A stretch of DNA of 23,264 nucleotides from JBAYHA01 sp041666425 (GCA_041666425.1 JBAYHA010000009.1:1-23264), one strand, 5' to 3'. Positions 14,454 through 21,245 are shown, counted from the stretch's first letter. Notes: generated by a model not told the origin, from the letters alone. Made by a program: numbers and translations.

Positions 14454-14484
14454 GCCAGTTGGGAAATGTTCGTTGATAATTTAC

Positions 14485-14597
14485 TTTGTCATTTCGGGCA
14501 AACGAAGTGCGTGGAGAAATCTTTTATAAAATGTCCAAATTGGTTTTTATTATTTAAAAAGATTCCTCGATTCGCCAAGCTCACTCGGAACGACAAA
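14485..14597. repeat. imperfect inverted-repeat element (MITE/REP-like)
   Basis: Two arms of ~41 nt: 14485-14525 beginning TTTGTCATTTCGGGC and ending GAAATCTTTT, and 14557-14597 beginning AAAAGATTCCTCG and ending CGGAACGACAAA, which are imperfect reverse complements. The words GAGGAATCT and CGGAATGACA-like ends are familiar from dispersed inverted repeats in many bacterial genomes. It lies between the RNA terminator and the MFS gene. A degenerate second copy is at 15817-15915. Confidence 0.7.
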
Positions 14598-14644
14598 TAA
14601 AAAAAATTGTTTCAAACGCTTAAAATCAACTTACTGGAGGAAAA

Positions 14645-15811
14645 ATGGCCAACAAAATTATTCGCAGTTATTTTATTTTTAATTTTCTCTATAGTTTTTT
14701 TTCCGCCTGCGGACACGCCATTATTGTTTTGTTGTGGCAGGACATTGGTTTGTCGATGTCAGAAATTGCTTTGGTTAACGGATTGTTTTTTGTCGCTTGT
14801 TTTGTTTTTGAAGTTCCAACCGGAATTGTGGCCGATCTTTTTGGTCGACGATTGTCCGTTATTATCGGCGTGATTATTTCGGCAATTTCGTATATGGTTT
14901 ATGGTTATAGTTATTCTTTTTGGGGATGTTTGTTTGCCGAATTAACTTTGGCTTTTGGAATTTCTTTTATCTCCGGAGCACTGGATGCTTGGTTAAAAGA
15001 TAGTTTGGATTTTCATAATCACAAAGCAAATTTGACTAAACATTTTTCCAACGGTGAAATTTTTATTCGAATCGCTTCGGCAATTAGCGGTTTTGGGGGA
15101 GCATTATTTTTTATTTCCGATTATCATCTGGCTTATGTTGTTTCTTCTCTCGGCCTAATGATTACCGCTTTAATTTCTTTATTTATTATTCGAGAAGACT
15201 ATTTTACAAAGCAAAATAAAAAAATAAAAGAAGGTTTTTTGCAAATTATTAAAGTCAGCTGGCAATATGGCTGGAAAAATAAAATAGTTTGGCAAATAAT
15301 TTTATCAATGGGACTGATGGCTTTTGCTTTTCAACCATTTAATCTTCATTGGTCGTTAGTTATTAAAGATAAACTTGGCGCCGAAGCGGTAAGTTATGGT
15401 CGGTTGGGAGTTAAAGTTTTTGAATTTGTCGGTTTACTGATTTTGTCATTATTGGCTGAGAAAAAAATTGCCGGAAAATATTTTTTACAAATTTCTGGTT
15501 TACTTATTTTTATTTGCATTATTCCGATGAGTTTGTTTAATAATGGATGGTTGATTCTAATTTTCTTTTGGTTTCATGAAGTCGGTCGGGGAATTTTTAA
15601 CCCAACGCGCAAGGCGCTTATCCAAGAAAATATACCGAGTGACGCCAGAGCGACCATTGGTTCTTTTGCCGAAATGATTATGCGCTTTTTTATGGCGATT
15701 GGTTGGTTCTCAGCCGGATTTTTTTCGGACTATTTTTCTTACAAAATTTTGTGGTTGGCGACTTTGCCGATTTTGCTTTTGGCAGTTTTGCAAAGTGCGA
15801 AAATTAAATAA
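14645..15811 (+). CDS. MFS transporter
   Basis: A 388-aa major facilitator superfamily permease with about twelve hydrophobic segments along its full length. The motif-A loop after TM2 is GIVADLFGRRLS, matching GxxaDrxGRR. A second half begins after the cytoplasmic loop KQNKKIKEGFLQ (about residues 194-205). Near the C-terminal half, FNPTRKALIQENIPSDARAT resembles the corresponding motif in multidrug/exporter-like members. The substrate cannot be told. ATG at 14645 lies 4 nt after GGAGG. This is the only clearly widespread family in the window with a strong Shine-Dalgarno, suggesting a different history from its neighbours. The upstream region carries an RNA candidate and an inverted-repeat element. 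Confidence 0.9.
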   Translation: MANKIIRSYFIFNFLYSFFSACGHAIIVLLWQDIGLSMSEIALVNGLFFVACFVFEVPTGIVADLFGRRLSVIIGVIISAISYMVYGYSYSFWGCLFAELTLAFGISFISGALDAWLKDSLDFHNHKANLTKHFSNGEIFIRIASAISGFGGALFFISDYHLAYVVSSLGLMITALISLFIIREDYFTKQNKKIKEGFLQIIKVSWQYGWKNKIVWQIILSMGLMAFAFQPFNLHWSLVIKDKLGAEAVSYGRLGVKVFEFVGLLILSLLAEKKIAGKYFLQISGLLIFICIIPMSLFNNGWLILIFFWFHEVGRGIFNPTRKALIQENIPSDARATIGSFAEMIMRFFMAIGWFSAGFFSDYFSYKILWLATLPILLLAVLQSAKIK

Positions 15812-15816
15812 AAAAT

Positions 15817-15915
15817 TTTGTCATCTCGACCGATCACAGGAGTGGAGAGATCTCAAAATTTTTATGTTCCAATTTGAGCTTCCTCCATGCGCATTTTTGC
15901 TTAGTCGGAATGGGG
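15817..15915. repeat. degenerate copy of the 14485 inverted-repeat element
   Basis: The left arm starts TTTGTCATCTCGAC at 15817 and passes through GGAGAGATCTCAAAA (to 15858). The right arm contains TTCCTCCATGCGC and TCGGAATGGGG. The arms are still recognisably inverted but more decayed than at 14485. The two copies bracket the MFS gene. Confidence 0.55.
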
Positions 15916-15930
15916 AATTGGGATGGAATT

Positions 15931-15971
15931 AAAAAAGGAGCAAGCTCAATGTAGCTTTGCTCCTGTTTTTT
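15931..15971. terminator. bidirectional terminator between the MFS and DHH genes
   Basis: GGAGCAA (15937-15943) pairs with TTGCTCC (15957-15963), with an inner GCT/AGC extension. A-run before and T-run after, so it serves both converging genes. Confidence 0.85.
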
Positions 15972-15973
15972 AT

Positions 15974-17611
15974 TTATCCGCAACTGGCGGAAATAGTTTC
16001 TTCTTCATCTTCCGGTTCCTCATTTTGGGGAACCGGCAAAGATAATGAGGAAAAATGTTTCACGCAGTTGGCGAGGTCGTCAATGTTGACGAACTGTTCA
16101 ATATCAACCGCCTCGCTTTCGAGGTAGATGACAAATTTCTCGTTGTGGAGAAAGACGGCCGCGTCAATTTCCGGATGCGCGCTCCTTAAAAAATTTTGAA
16201 TTTCATCAAACCCATCAGCCTGAAATCGGTCATTGCGTCCAACAATTTTGGTCAAGGCAAAACAGTTTCTTTGACTAACGTTTTTGACGTGTTTGGAAAT
16301 TACCAAGTCAACTTGGAAGTCATCTTTATTTCTTCCGAGTCGATGCCGAAGAACGGCCGGCTTGATGGTTGTCTCTTTTATAATCAAGGTGTTAATTCCG
16401 TTGATTGAGAGCTGTTCATTCTCTGTAAAAAGTTTTCTAACGCGATCATTGCCAACTGTTTTGTTGTAAAAACCGCGAAGCAAGGCCAGCAGGTAACGGA
16501 TCAGTTTTATTTCGGGAATTTTTCTCAAATCCGGGAACAATCGTAGGACTGTCCACGGTCCGTGAAAAACGGTTACGATATCCAATTCCGCACACGTTAA
16601 GCGGTCTTTTATTTCTCGCACAAATTCAGTGGTGTCCGAAAGGGACATATTCTTTGGCTCGTAGAAAAGATCTAGGAATTTCTGTAGCTGATGATAAAAT
16701 TTCCCGTCCGCAGAGTTGGTCTTGTTTTCCCAAAGCATTTTTTGCAGACTGGTTTTGTCATCGGGACAACATTTTGATTCAAAAAACTTCGCTTCATGAT
16801 ATAAATTGAGAATTTCATTATCATAACAACTGTATTGATTTTTCCCCTCGCTGAGAAGCGAAATAAAAACATACAGTGTTTTCATGAAGATTTGACCTTC
16901 GGTCGATTCAATTGTGGGGACTGTTTCGGTTCTATCAATTTTGGTTTTTTCATACCACGTGTCAAGCGCGATAAGCCCGACACGCATTTTTTCTTCCGAA
17001 GAAATTTCTTCGTAGTCAAACTCCATATTGCTGATGAGCTCAACGAAATCCTGCAGAGGTCTTTTTTTTACAACAAATAGTCGCCCGACTCTTTGTTGTT
17101 GATTGAATGTTATCAGTTGTTTCTTTATTTCATTCTGTTCCGTTAATGATTCTCTTTTCTGCCGTTGTCGTGCTCTTTTTGAATCAACTTCATTTATGCG
17201 CAAACGGAGACTTTCCATGGTTCCGTCTAAATTGAGGTTAGGAAAAGCTTCAAAAACTACTTGTGTTGCACTAAACGCCGGATCCGGAACTTCGTGATGG
17301 TCAAACTCGGTTAGTCGGTCGCAACGACCGCCGACGTCAAAATGAATAACAATGACATCGTTTGGTGTTTCGAGATTATATCGTGTTCCGGCTTTAACAA
17401 AAGCGATTTTGGTATAGCTGTCGCCAACATCCCAGATGCTTCGGTTAATAGCTTTTAAAAAGCTGAAAATCGAAGCGATTGCATCGCAATCGGGTGATTC
17501 ATGCGTTACTAGCAAGATTTTTTGGTGCTTCTTGCGAAGTTTTTTGTAAAATTGATCGGAATGGAACTTCTTTTTTGTCGTTTGTTGAGTCGTTTTTTTT
17601 GCCTTTTGCAT
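15974..17611 (-). CDS. DHH/MYG1-like phosphoesterase domain fused to a long uncharacterised region
   Basis: A 545-aa soluble protein. The N-terminus is Lys/Thr/Gln-rich. Residues ~32-145 carry motifs in DHH-superfamily order: ILLVTHESPDCDAIAS (H37, D41, D43), IHFDVGG (D92), EFDHHEV (D104-H105-H106) and NEVDSKRAR (D143). DVGG followed closely by DHH recalls MYG1-type nucleases, while the HxxPDxDA start recalls classical DHH enzymes. No GGGH motif of a DHHA1 domain is seen. The remaining ~400 residues are unrecognised, with DFQVDLVISKHV and a strand-rich end AAVFLHNEKFVIYLESE, closing with an acidic tail (NEEPEDEEET). ATG 17611 has GGAGG 6 nt upstream; an in-frame TTG at 17614 is rejected. Likely metal-dependent; substrate unknown. 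Confidence 0.7.
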   Translation of the reverse strand: MQKAKKTTQQTTKKKFHSDQFYKKLRKKHQKILLVTHESPDCDAIASIFSFLKAINRSIWDVGDSYTKIAFVKAGTRYNLETPNDVIVIHFDVGGRCDRLTEFDHHEVPDPAFSATQVVFEAFPNLNLDGTMESLRLRINEVDSKRARQRQKRESLTEQNEIKKQLITFNQQQRVGRLFVVKKRPLQDFVELISNMEFDYEEISSEEKMRVGLIALDTWYEKTKIDRTETVPTIESTEGQIFMKTLYVFISLLSEGKNQYSCYDNEILNLYHEAKFFESKCCPDDKTSLQKMLWENKTNSADGKFYHQLQKFLDLFYEPKNMSLSDTTEFVREIKDRLTCAELDIVTVFHGPWTVLRLFPDLRKIPEIKLIRYLLALLRGFYNKTVGNDRVRKLFTENEQLSINGINTLIIKETTIKPAVLRHRLGRNKDDFQVDLVISKHVKNVSQRNCFALTKIVGRNDRFQADGFDEIQNFLRSAHPEIDAAVFLHNEKFVIYLESEAVDIEQFVNIDDLANCVKHFSSLSLPVPQNEEPEDEEETISASCG

Positions 17612-17660
17612 CAATTTCCTCCAAAATATCGTTAATTAAATTGTTAATGTTCAACGCCTA

Positions 17661-17689
17661 ATTGTATCTTAATTTGTATGATTTGTCAA
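17661..17689 (-). promoter_or_regulatory. promoter of the DHH/MYG1-like gene with overlapping palindrome
   Basis: Minus strand: TTGACA (17689-17684), 17-bp spacer, TACAAT (17666-17661). The -35 lies in a perfect inverted repeat TTGTCAA-GTT-TTGACAA (17683-17699), and a further TTTGACAACA follows at 17704-17713. This is a plausible operator in the divergent region shared with the U32 gene. Confidence 0.75.
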
Positions 17690-17719
17690 GTTTTGACAAC
17701 AGTTTTGACAACAGGGCTA

Positions 17720-17748
17720 TTGCCAGCTTTAAATATTTGTGCTAAAAT
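17720..17748 (+). promoter_or_regulatory. promoter of the U32-family gene
   Basis: TTGCCA (17720-17725), 17-bp spacer, TAAAAT (17743-17748) with TGn just before it. The start of transcription would be about 17755, 25 nt before the ATG. Confidence 0.75.
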
Positions 17749-17780
17749 TGTTTAATATTAACTAAAATTAGACAAAAAAT

Positions 17781-19067
17781 ATGGAACTTTTAGCCCCTGC
17801 CGGGAATCTGGAAAAACTGCAAACTGCTCTAACTTTTGGAGCTGATGCTGTTTATTGCGGAATCCCCGATTTTTCACTACGGGTCAGAATTAATGATTTT
17901 AACCTAACTGATTTAAAAAAATCCCGAGAAATTACCCGAAAACAAGGCCGCAAATTGTATGTGACTGCCAATATTTTGGCGCATAATTTTCATTTGGAAA
18001 AATTAAAAAAGTTTTTCACTGAATTAAAAAAAATCAAACCGGACGCGGTGATTATTGCCGATCCGGGTGTTTTGAAAATTTTGCAAAAAGTTTGGCCAAC
18101 GGCGGTGATTCATCTTTCTACCCAAGCAAATTGCACCAACAAAAATTCCGCCAAATTTTGGTTTGAAAATGGTGTCAAAAGAATTATTCTCGGTCGTGAA
18201 GTTTCAATTAAGGAAATAAAAGAAATAAAAAAATTCGTGCCGAATTTGGAGCTAGAATATTTTGTTCACGGAGCAATGTGTCTTTCATATTCCGGTCGTT
18301 GCTATTTGTCCAAATATTTTAACGATCGTTCGGCTAATCAAGGTGATTGTACTCAACCGTGTCGTTGGAATTACAATGTTTTTCTCGAAGAAAAACAAAG
18401 ACCGGAAAATTTTTTTCCAATTGACGAAGATAAGCATGGCACATATTTAATGAATTCCAAAGATCTGTGTTTGATTGAACATTTGGCAGAGCTAAAAAAG
18501 GCGGGAATTGATTCTATTAAAATTGAAGGTCGCGCCAAAAGTGTTTACTATGTTGGCAACACCATAAAAGTTTATCGCGAAGCCATTGATTTGTTAAAAA
18601 AGAAAATTACTCCAACGGAAAAAAATAAAAAACTTAAATATTTTGTTGCTGAATTGAAAAAATCGCAAAACAGGGGATTCACTTCGGGGTTTGCTTTTGG
18701 TCGGGACAAAGTTGAGCAAAGAACCGAATCAAGTCATGAAGAATGTAACTACGAATTTTGCGGACAAGTTTTGAAAAGTGAAAACAAAAAAAATTTAAAA
18801 ATTTTCCCAGCCGACACTTCGTCAAGCTCAGTGCAGGCTTTTAGTCGGCGTGAGCTAACAAAAGTTCTGGTTCACAATCAACTGTTTGTTGGTGATAAAA
18901 TTGAAATCGTCAGACCGAATCAAGAAAATATTAATTTTGCAATAAAAGAAATTTTTGATTTAAAAGGTACTTTGCTTTCTGAAGTTCACGGCGGTCAAAA
19001 AACTATGGTTTATCTGGCATTACCGGAAATTTGTGCCGAACGCTCATTATTGCGTAGAATTAAATAA
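17781..19067 (+). CDS. trhP: peptidase U32 family protein (TrhP-like tRNA hydroxylation protein)
   Basis: A 428-aa U32-family protein. Family hallmarks: N-terminal MELLAPAGNLEKLQTA and GADAVYCGIPDFSLR, then HLSTQANCTN, and the signature region EYFVHGAMCLSYSGRCYLS with cysteines continuing to DCTQPCRW, a set (C-x6-C-x16-C-x3-C) that matches the iron-sulfur ligands proposed for this family. SIKIEGRAKSVYYVG follows. Members of this length (E. coli YegQ/TrhP, B. subtilis YrrN/YrrO) take part in prephenate-dependent 5-hydroxyuridine formation at tRNA position 34; older annotations call them collagenase-like proteases. The TrhP role is inferred from length and signature. No Shine-Dalgarno at ATG 17781. 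Confidence 0.85.
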   Translation: MELLAPAGNLEKLQTALTFGADAVYCGIPDFSLRVRINDFNLTDLKKSREITRKQGRKLYVTANILAHNFHLEKLKKFFTELKKIKPDAVIIADPGVLKILQKVWPTAVIHLSTQANCTNKNSAKFWFENGVKRIILGREVSIKEIKEIKKFVPNLELEYFVHGAMCLSYSGRCYLSKYFNDRSANQGDCTQPCRWNYNVFLEEKQRPENFFPIDEDKHGTYLMNSKDLCLIEHLAELKKAGIDSIKIEGRAKSVYYVGNTIKVYREAIDLLKKKITPTEKNKKLKYFVAELKKSQNRGFTSGFAFGRDKVEQRTESSHEECNYEFCGQVLKSENKKNLKIFPADTSSSSVQAFSRRELTKVLVHNQLFVGDKIEIVRPNQENINFAIKEIFDLKGTLLSEVHGGQKTMVYLALPEICAERSLLRRIK

Positions 19068-19085
19068 ACAAGAATTAAATAAACC

Positions 19086-19114
19086 TTGACAAGGGCGGCA
19101 ATTTGCGTTAAAGT
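19086..19114 (+). promoter_or_regulatory. promoter of the five-gene accessory operon
   Basis: TTGACA (19086-19091), 17-bp spacer, TAAAGT (19109-19114). The -10 hexamer is the same as that of the 13945 gene. The predicted leader is about 80 nt. Confidence 0.8.
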
Positions 19115-19118
19115 AAAG

Positions 19119-19170
19119 CTTCCTTTTGCTTGCCTACCGAAACTAGGCAGGAAGTGAAGGTGGGTTTTTT
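19119..19170 (+). promoter_or_regulatory. leader hairpin with a possible alternative terminator fold
   Basis: TGCCTA (19131-19136) pairs with TAGGCA (19144-19149), and CTTCC (19119-19123) with GGAAG (19150-19154). Alternatively CCTACC (19133-19138) can pair with GGTGGG (19159-19164), directly before TTTTTT. The two folds exclude each other, as in attenuators, but the second stem is short with a 20-nt loop. Tentative. Confidence 0.35.
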
Positions 19171-19202
19171 GACAATTAGTTAGTTTTCATAAGAGGTTTG
19201 CC

Positions 19203-19577
19203 ATGGAATTAATTGAACAACAAGATTTTCGAGATGGCATGAATGTTCGAATTGAATGGGTTGATTATCTGAAAAGGTCGATAACTTTTTATACGCAACA
19301 ATTTTTATATGGTCAAATTAACAGAAACCGTTTGGGGTTTTGGCGAGTTTTTAATTTTTTTGAATTCGAATGGCAAGAGATTTCAAGTGATCGACTGCAT
19401 GGAAATGCCATTTATTTATTGACTGATGATGAAGTAAAAGAATATTTTGCAAAAAGTTTGGTAAGATGGGATAAAAAAATAAAAGAAATAGAAAATTTGC
19501 TTGCTAATGCAAAAAATCGTCGAAATCAAATTCTTGAAAATGCCAAAAAAATAGTTCCGGAATTTGAAATAGAATAA
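19203..19577 (+). CDS. accessory operon protein 1, beta domain plus C-terminal coiled coil
   Basis: A 124-aa soluble protein of unknown function, first gene of the operon. The N-terminal DFRDGMNVRIEWV is followed by strand-rich and aromatic sequence (FYTQQFLYGQ, GFWRVFNFFEFEW), then LLTDDEVKEYFAKSL and a charged helix KKIKEIENLLANAKNRR predicted as coiled coil. The order of parts and short matches (D-x-x-x-GM near the N-terminus, T-x-x-E/R-V-x-EYF before the helix) link it to the next two genes as a diverged paralog. GAGG lies 6 nt before ATG 19203. No signal or membrane helix. Confidence 0.8.
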   Translation: MELIEQQDFRDGMNVRIEWVDYLKRSITFYTQQFLYGQINRNRLGFWRVFNFFEFEWQEISSDRLHGNAIYLLTDDEVKEYFAKSLVRWDKKIKEIENLLANAKNRRNQILENAKKIVPEFEIE

Positions 19578-19599
19578 TCTTATGAAAAAGGAGGCTCTA

Positions 19600-19953
19600 A
19601 TGCTTAACGAAAAAGATTTGAAAGTGGGGATGTTTATTTGGGAAGACATTGTTGATCAACCAGGGATAATTGTGGGTTTGGGACCGGAAATGTTTTTATT
19701 TAGAAATCTTGGTCAAGAGACAGCTTTTTTGATGATTCGTCGACATCATGTTTATTATCATCTTTCCCAAAACTATTCTATATGCACTCCCGAAAGAGTT
19801 TATGAATATTTTTCCTGGGTTACAAGGTTCAAAAAAAATGAAATTAAGGAATTAAAGAGAAGGACCGCTGACATAGAAGCAACGTTAGCAGAATATGAAA
19901 AATCAGTGGAAGAATTTAAATCTCAACTTGTGGAGGTTTCGTCAAATGCTTAA
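19600..19953 (+). CDS. accessory operon protein 2, beta domain plus C-terminal coiled coil
   Basis: A 117-aa protein, paralogous to its neighbours. It starts MLNEKDLKVGMFIWEDIV, has a hydrophobic beta-rich middle (PGIIVGLGPEMFLFRNLG, FLMIRRHHVYYHL), then ICTPERVYEYFSWV and a long charged helix (KKNEIKELKRRTADIEATL onward to ~110). ATG 19600 is chosen because AGGAGG (19589-19594) precedes it by 5 nt; an in-frame ATG at 19582 lies before the Shine-Dalgarno. The first ~10 codons are nearly identical in DNA to the start of the gene at 19946. Its stop overlaps the next start by 8 nt, implying coupled translation. Confidence 0.8.
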   Translation: MLNEKDLKVGMFIWEDIVDQPGIIVGLGPEMFLFRNLGQETAFLMIRRHHVYYHLSQNYSICTPERVYEYFSWVTRFKKNEIKELKRRTADIEATLAEYEKSVEEFKSQLVEVSSNA

Positions 19954-20314
19954 CAAAGAAGATTTGCAAGTTGGAAAAGTTGTTCGAGTTACGTCTTTTC
20001 CATTTATTGCCGGAAGTTTTGTTGCTGTTGTGCTCTTGTTGCAGGAAAAAACATTTTCTTTTATGAGATTGGATACTTTTACCATAATCGGCATCGACGA
20101 CTTCGAGTTAGGAGAAGTGGGGATGGGTATTAAAATGGAAGATTGTTCGGACGAAGAACTGCACGAATTTTTTAAGAAATGCAAGGGTGAACTTCAGGAC
20201 TTGCGCAGAATGGCAGAACGCCAATATTTGGAGGCAAAGATTAATTGTGCGGATTATGACCAACGTGTAGCTATGTTTCTTGCAGTAAAAAATCGTATAA
20301 CAGGAGGTGTCTGA
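19946..20314 (+). CDS. accessory operon protein 3, beta domain plus C-terminal helix
   Basis: A 122-aa protein starting MLNKEDLQVGKVVRV, closely matching the start of protein 2. The middle is hydrophobic and strand-like (FIAGSFVAVVLLLQEKTFSF), with an acidic linker DDFELGEVGMGIKMEDCSDE, then ELHEFFKKCKGELQDLRRMA and a helix to the C-terminus. ATG 19946 follows GGAGG by 9 nt; a longer reading frame from 19895 is not supported by a ribosome binding site and would overlap gene 2 further. Its TGA overlaps the ATG of the first lipoprotein (ATGA), so translation is probably coupled. Function unknown. Confidence 0.8.
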   Translation: MLNKEDLQVGKVVRVTSFPFIAGSFVAVVLLLQEKTFSFMRLDTFTIIGIDDFELGEVGMGIKMEDCSDEELHEFFKKCKGELQDLRRMAERQYLEAKINCADYDQRVAMFLAVKNRITGGV

Positions 20315-20529
20315 TGAGAGTACTTCTTTTGCTTTTGCTTCTTGTTGGTGGATGTACGGTAAACAGAAATTATCCTTGTCCTTGTGAGGAGCAAGCACAA
20401 AACAATGAACCAACTGCAACGAGTTCTGTGTCTAGTTCTGTAAAAAATGCTCCAATCCCGACGAAAAGTGCCCCACCAGTTGCTGTTGAAACTCCCAATA
20501 AAGAGCCGGAAAGAAAAACAAAAGAATAA
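20314..20529 (+). CDS. small lipoprotein 1 with Cys-Pro-Cys motif
   Basis: A 71-aa predicted lipoprotein. Signal peptide MRVLLLLLLLVGGC has a lipobox VGGC, with Cys14 as the lipidation site. Mature part: TVNRNY, then CPC at residues 22-24, then a low-complexity Thr/Ser/Pro/Glu tail with no evident fold (EPTATSSVSSS, PTKSAPPVAVETP, KEPERKTKE). AGGAGG precedes ATG 20314. DNA around the start is nearly identical to that of the gene at 20559. The CPC lies just outside the membrane after the anchor and could bind metal, form a disulfide or be redox-active; that is speculation. Confidence 0.78.
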   Translation: MRVLLLLLLLVGGCTVNRNYPCPCEEQAQNNEPTATSSVSSSVKNAPIPTKSAPPVAVETPNKEPERKTKE

Positions 20530-20558
20530 ATTTGGGGGGTATCCAAAGGAGGTGTAGA

Positions 20559-21008
20559 ATGAAAGTACTTCTTTTACTTCTGATTTTGAGTGGTTGTAAG
20601 GAAAATGAAAATTGTTTCAGTTGTCCTTGTTTATGTCAAACACAAGCAAAGAAGCAAACAGCGACAACACAAACTGTTACAACAACTGACAATGTAGCAA
20701 CTTCAAAAACGGCGCCGGCGCCAGAGTGTCACTGGTATGATTCAAAAAAGGATTGTGAAGTTGCTCAGCAGGCGTTCCTTCTTGCGGGCAATCCAGCAGA
20801 ATTTCGATCTTCGGAAAAGTCTAGTAGAAATGATATTTTTTTTAAACCGGAAAATAATGGCTGCACATTAGACGATGCTCTAAGCTATCTTTTTGTTGTT
20901 AGGTACTTTCTTGAAAATGAGCGGTGGCTTATACTAGCCTGTTGTCTTTCTGAGGATTTGGGTTCGAACTGTAGAATGTCATGGCATCGGCCAGTTAAGC
21001 TATTTTGA
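20559..21008 (+). CDS. lipoprotein 2 with Cys-Pro-Cys motif and extra C-terminal domain
   Basis: A 149-aa predicted lipoprotein: MKVLLLLLILSGC with lipobox LSGC, Cys13. Mature part has C19, C22-P23-C24 and C26, then a Thr/Ala-rich linker (TATTQTVTTTDNVATSKT), then a ~95-residue domain with further cysteines (ECHWYDSKKDC, NNGC, LACCLSEDLGSNC). CPC aligns exactly, at residues 22-24, with the upstream lipoprotein. ATG 20559 is chosen because AGGAGG precedes it; the frame opens earlier at 20532 with no ribosome binding site. It is the last gene of the operon; terminator hairpins follow. The even spread of cysteines suggests disulfides or a metal site. Family not recognised. Confidence 0.78.
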   Translation: MKVLLLLLILSGCKENENCFSCPCLCQTQAKKQTATTQTVTTTDNVATSKTAPAPECHWYDSKKDCEVAQQAFLLAGNPAEFRSSEKSSRNDIFFKPENNGCTLDDALSYLFVVRYFLENERWLILACCLSEDLGSNCRMSWHRPVKLF

Positions 21009-21058
21009 TTAGTAAATTAAAAAAATATTTTTGTTGAACAGCATAAAAATCAATTATC

Positions 21059-21125
21059 CCCCGTCAAATGACGGGGAGCGCCCTATCGAATGATGGGGCA
21101 ACCCTATCGGATGATAGGGTTTTTT
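21059..21125 (+). terminator. three tandem hairpins, the last an intrinsic terminator
   Basis: CCCCGTC-AAAT-GACGGGG (21059-21076), CCCTATC-GAAT-GATGGGG (21081-21098) and CCCTATC-GGAT-GATAGGG (21102-21119), followed by TTTTTT. All share the pattern CCCYRTC-NNAT-GAYRGGG, also found at 3205-3222. Only the last has a T-run, so it is the operon terminator; the others look like tandem duplications of the hairpin. Confidence 0.85.
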
Positions 21126-21173
21126 ATTTGTTAAATTCCAATTGTTTGGAGTTCTTGTGCTTTTTTTTCTAAT

Positions 21174-21216
21174 TTATTCACAAAATTAACAAGTTATCAA
21201 CTTTTTTTGTGGATTA
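21174..21216. other. cluster of DnaA-box-like 9-mers
   Basis: TTATTCACA (21174-21182) fits the classic TTATNCACA box. TGTGGATTA (21208-21216) is one base from the reverse box, and TTATCAACT lies between. Three hits in 43 bp of AT-rich DNA may be chance. The rest of 21126-21245 holds nothing else I can name. Confidence 0.2.
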
Positions 21217-21245
21217 AATCACCAAAATTCCAAAATGGTTTGCGG

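Noticed and set aside
14376..14600. 74-aa open frame in the gene-poor stretch
   Set aside because: It passes through the strong terminator at 14418-14453 and the inverted-repeat element; no ribosome binding site and no protein-like composition.
14607..14873. 88-aa open frame overlapping the MFS start
   Set aside because: Out-of-frame shadow of the MFS gene, which has GGAGG and full-length family similarity.
15699..15932. 77-aa open frame over the MFS 3' end
   Set aside because: Overlaps the MFS C-terminus in another frame and the degenerate inverted repeat; no start signal.
19895..19945. Upstream start for accessory protein 3
   Set aside because: The frame from 19895 has no ribosome binding site and would overlap gene 2 deeply, whereas MLNKEDLQVG at 19946 aligns with the start of protein 2.
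21174..21216. Replication origin
   Set aside because: Only one exact DnaA-box-like match and two poor ones in AT-rich DNA, no dnaA/dnaN or AT-rich unwinding arrangement nearby; kept only as a low-confidence note.
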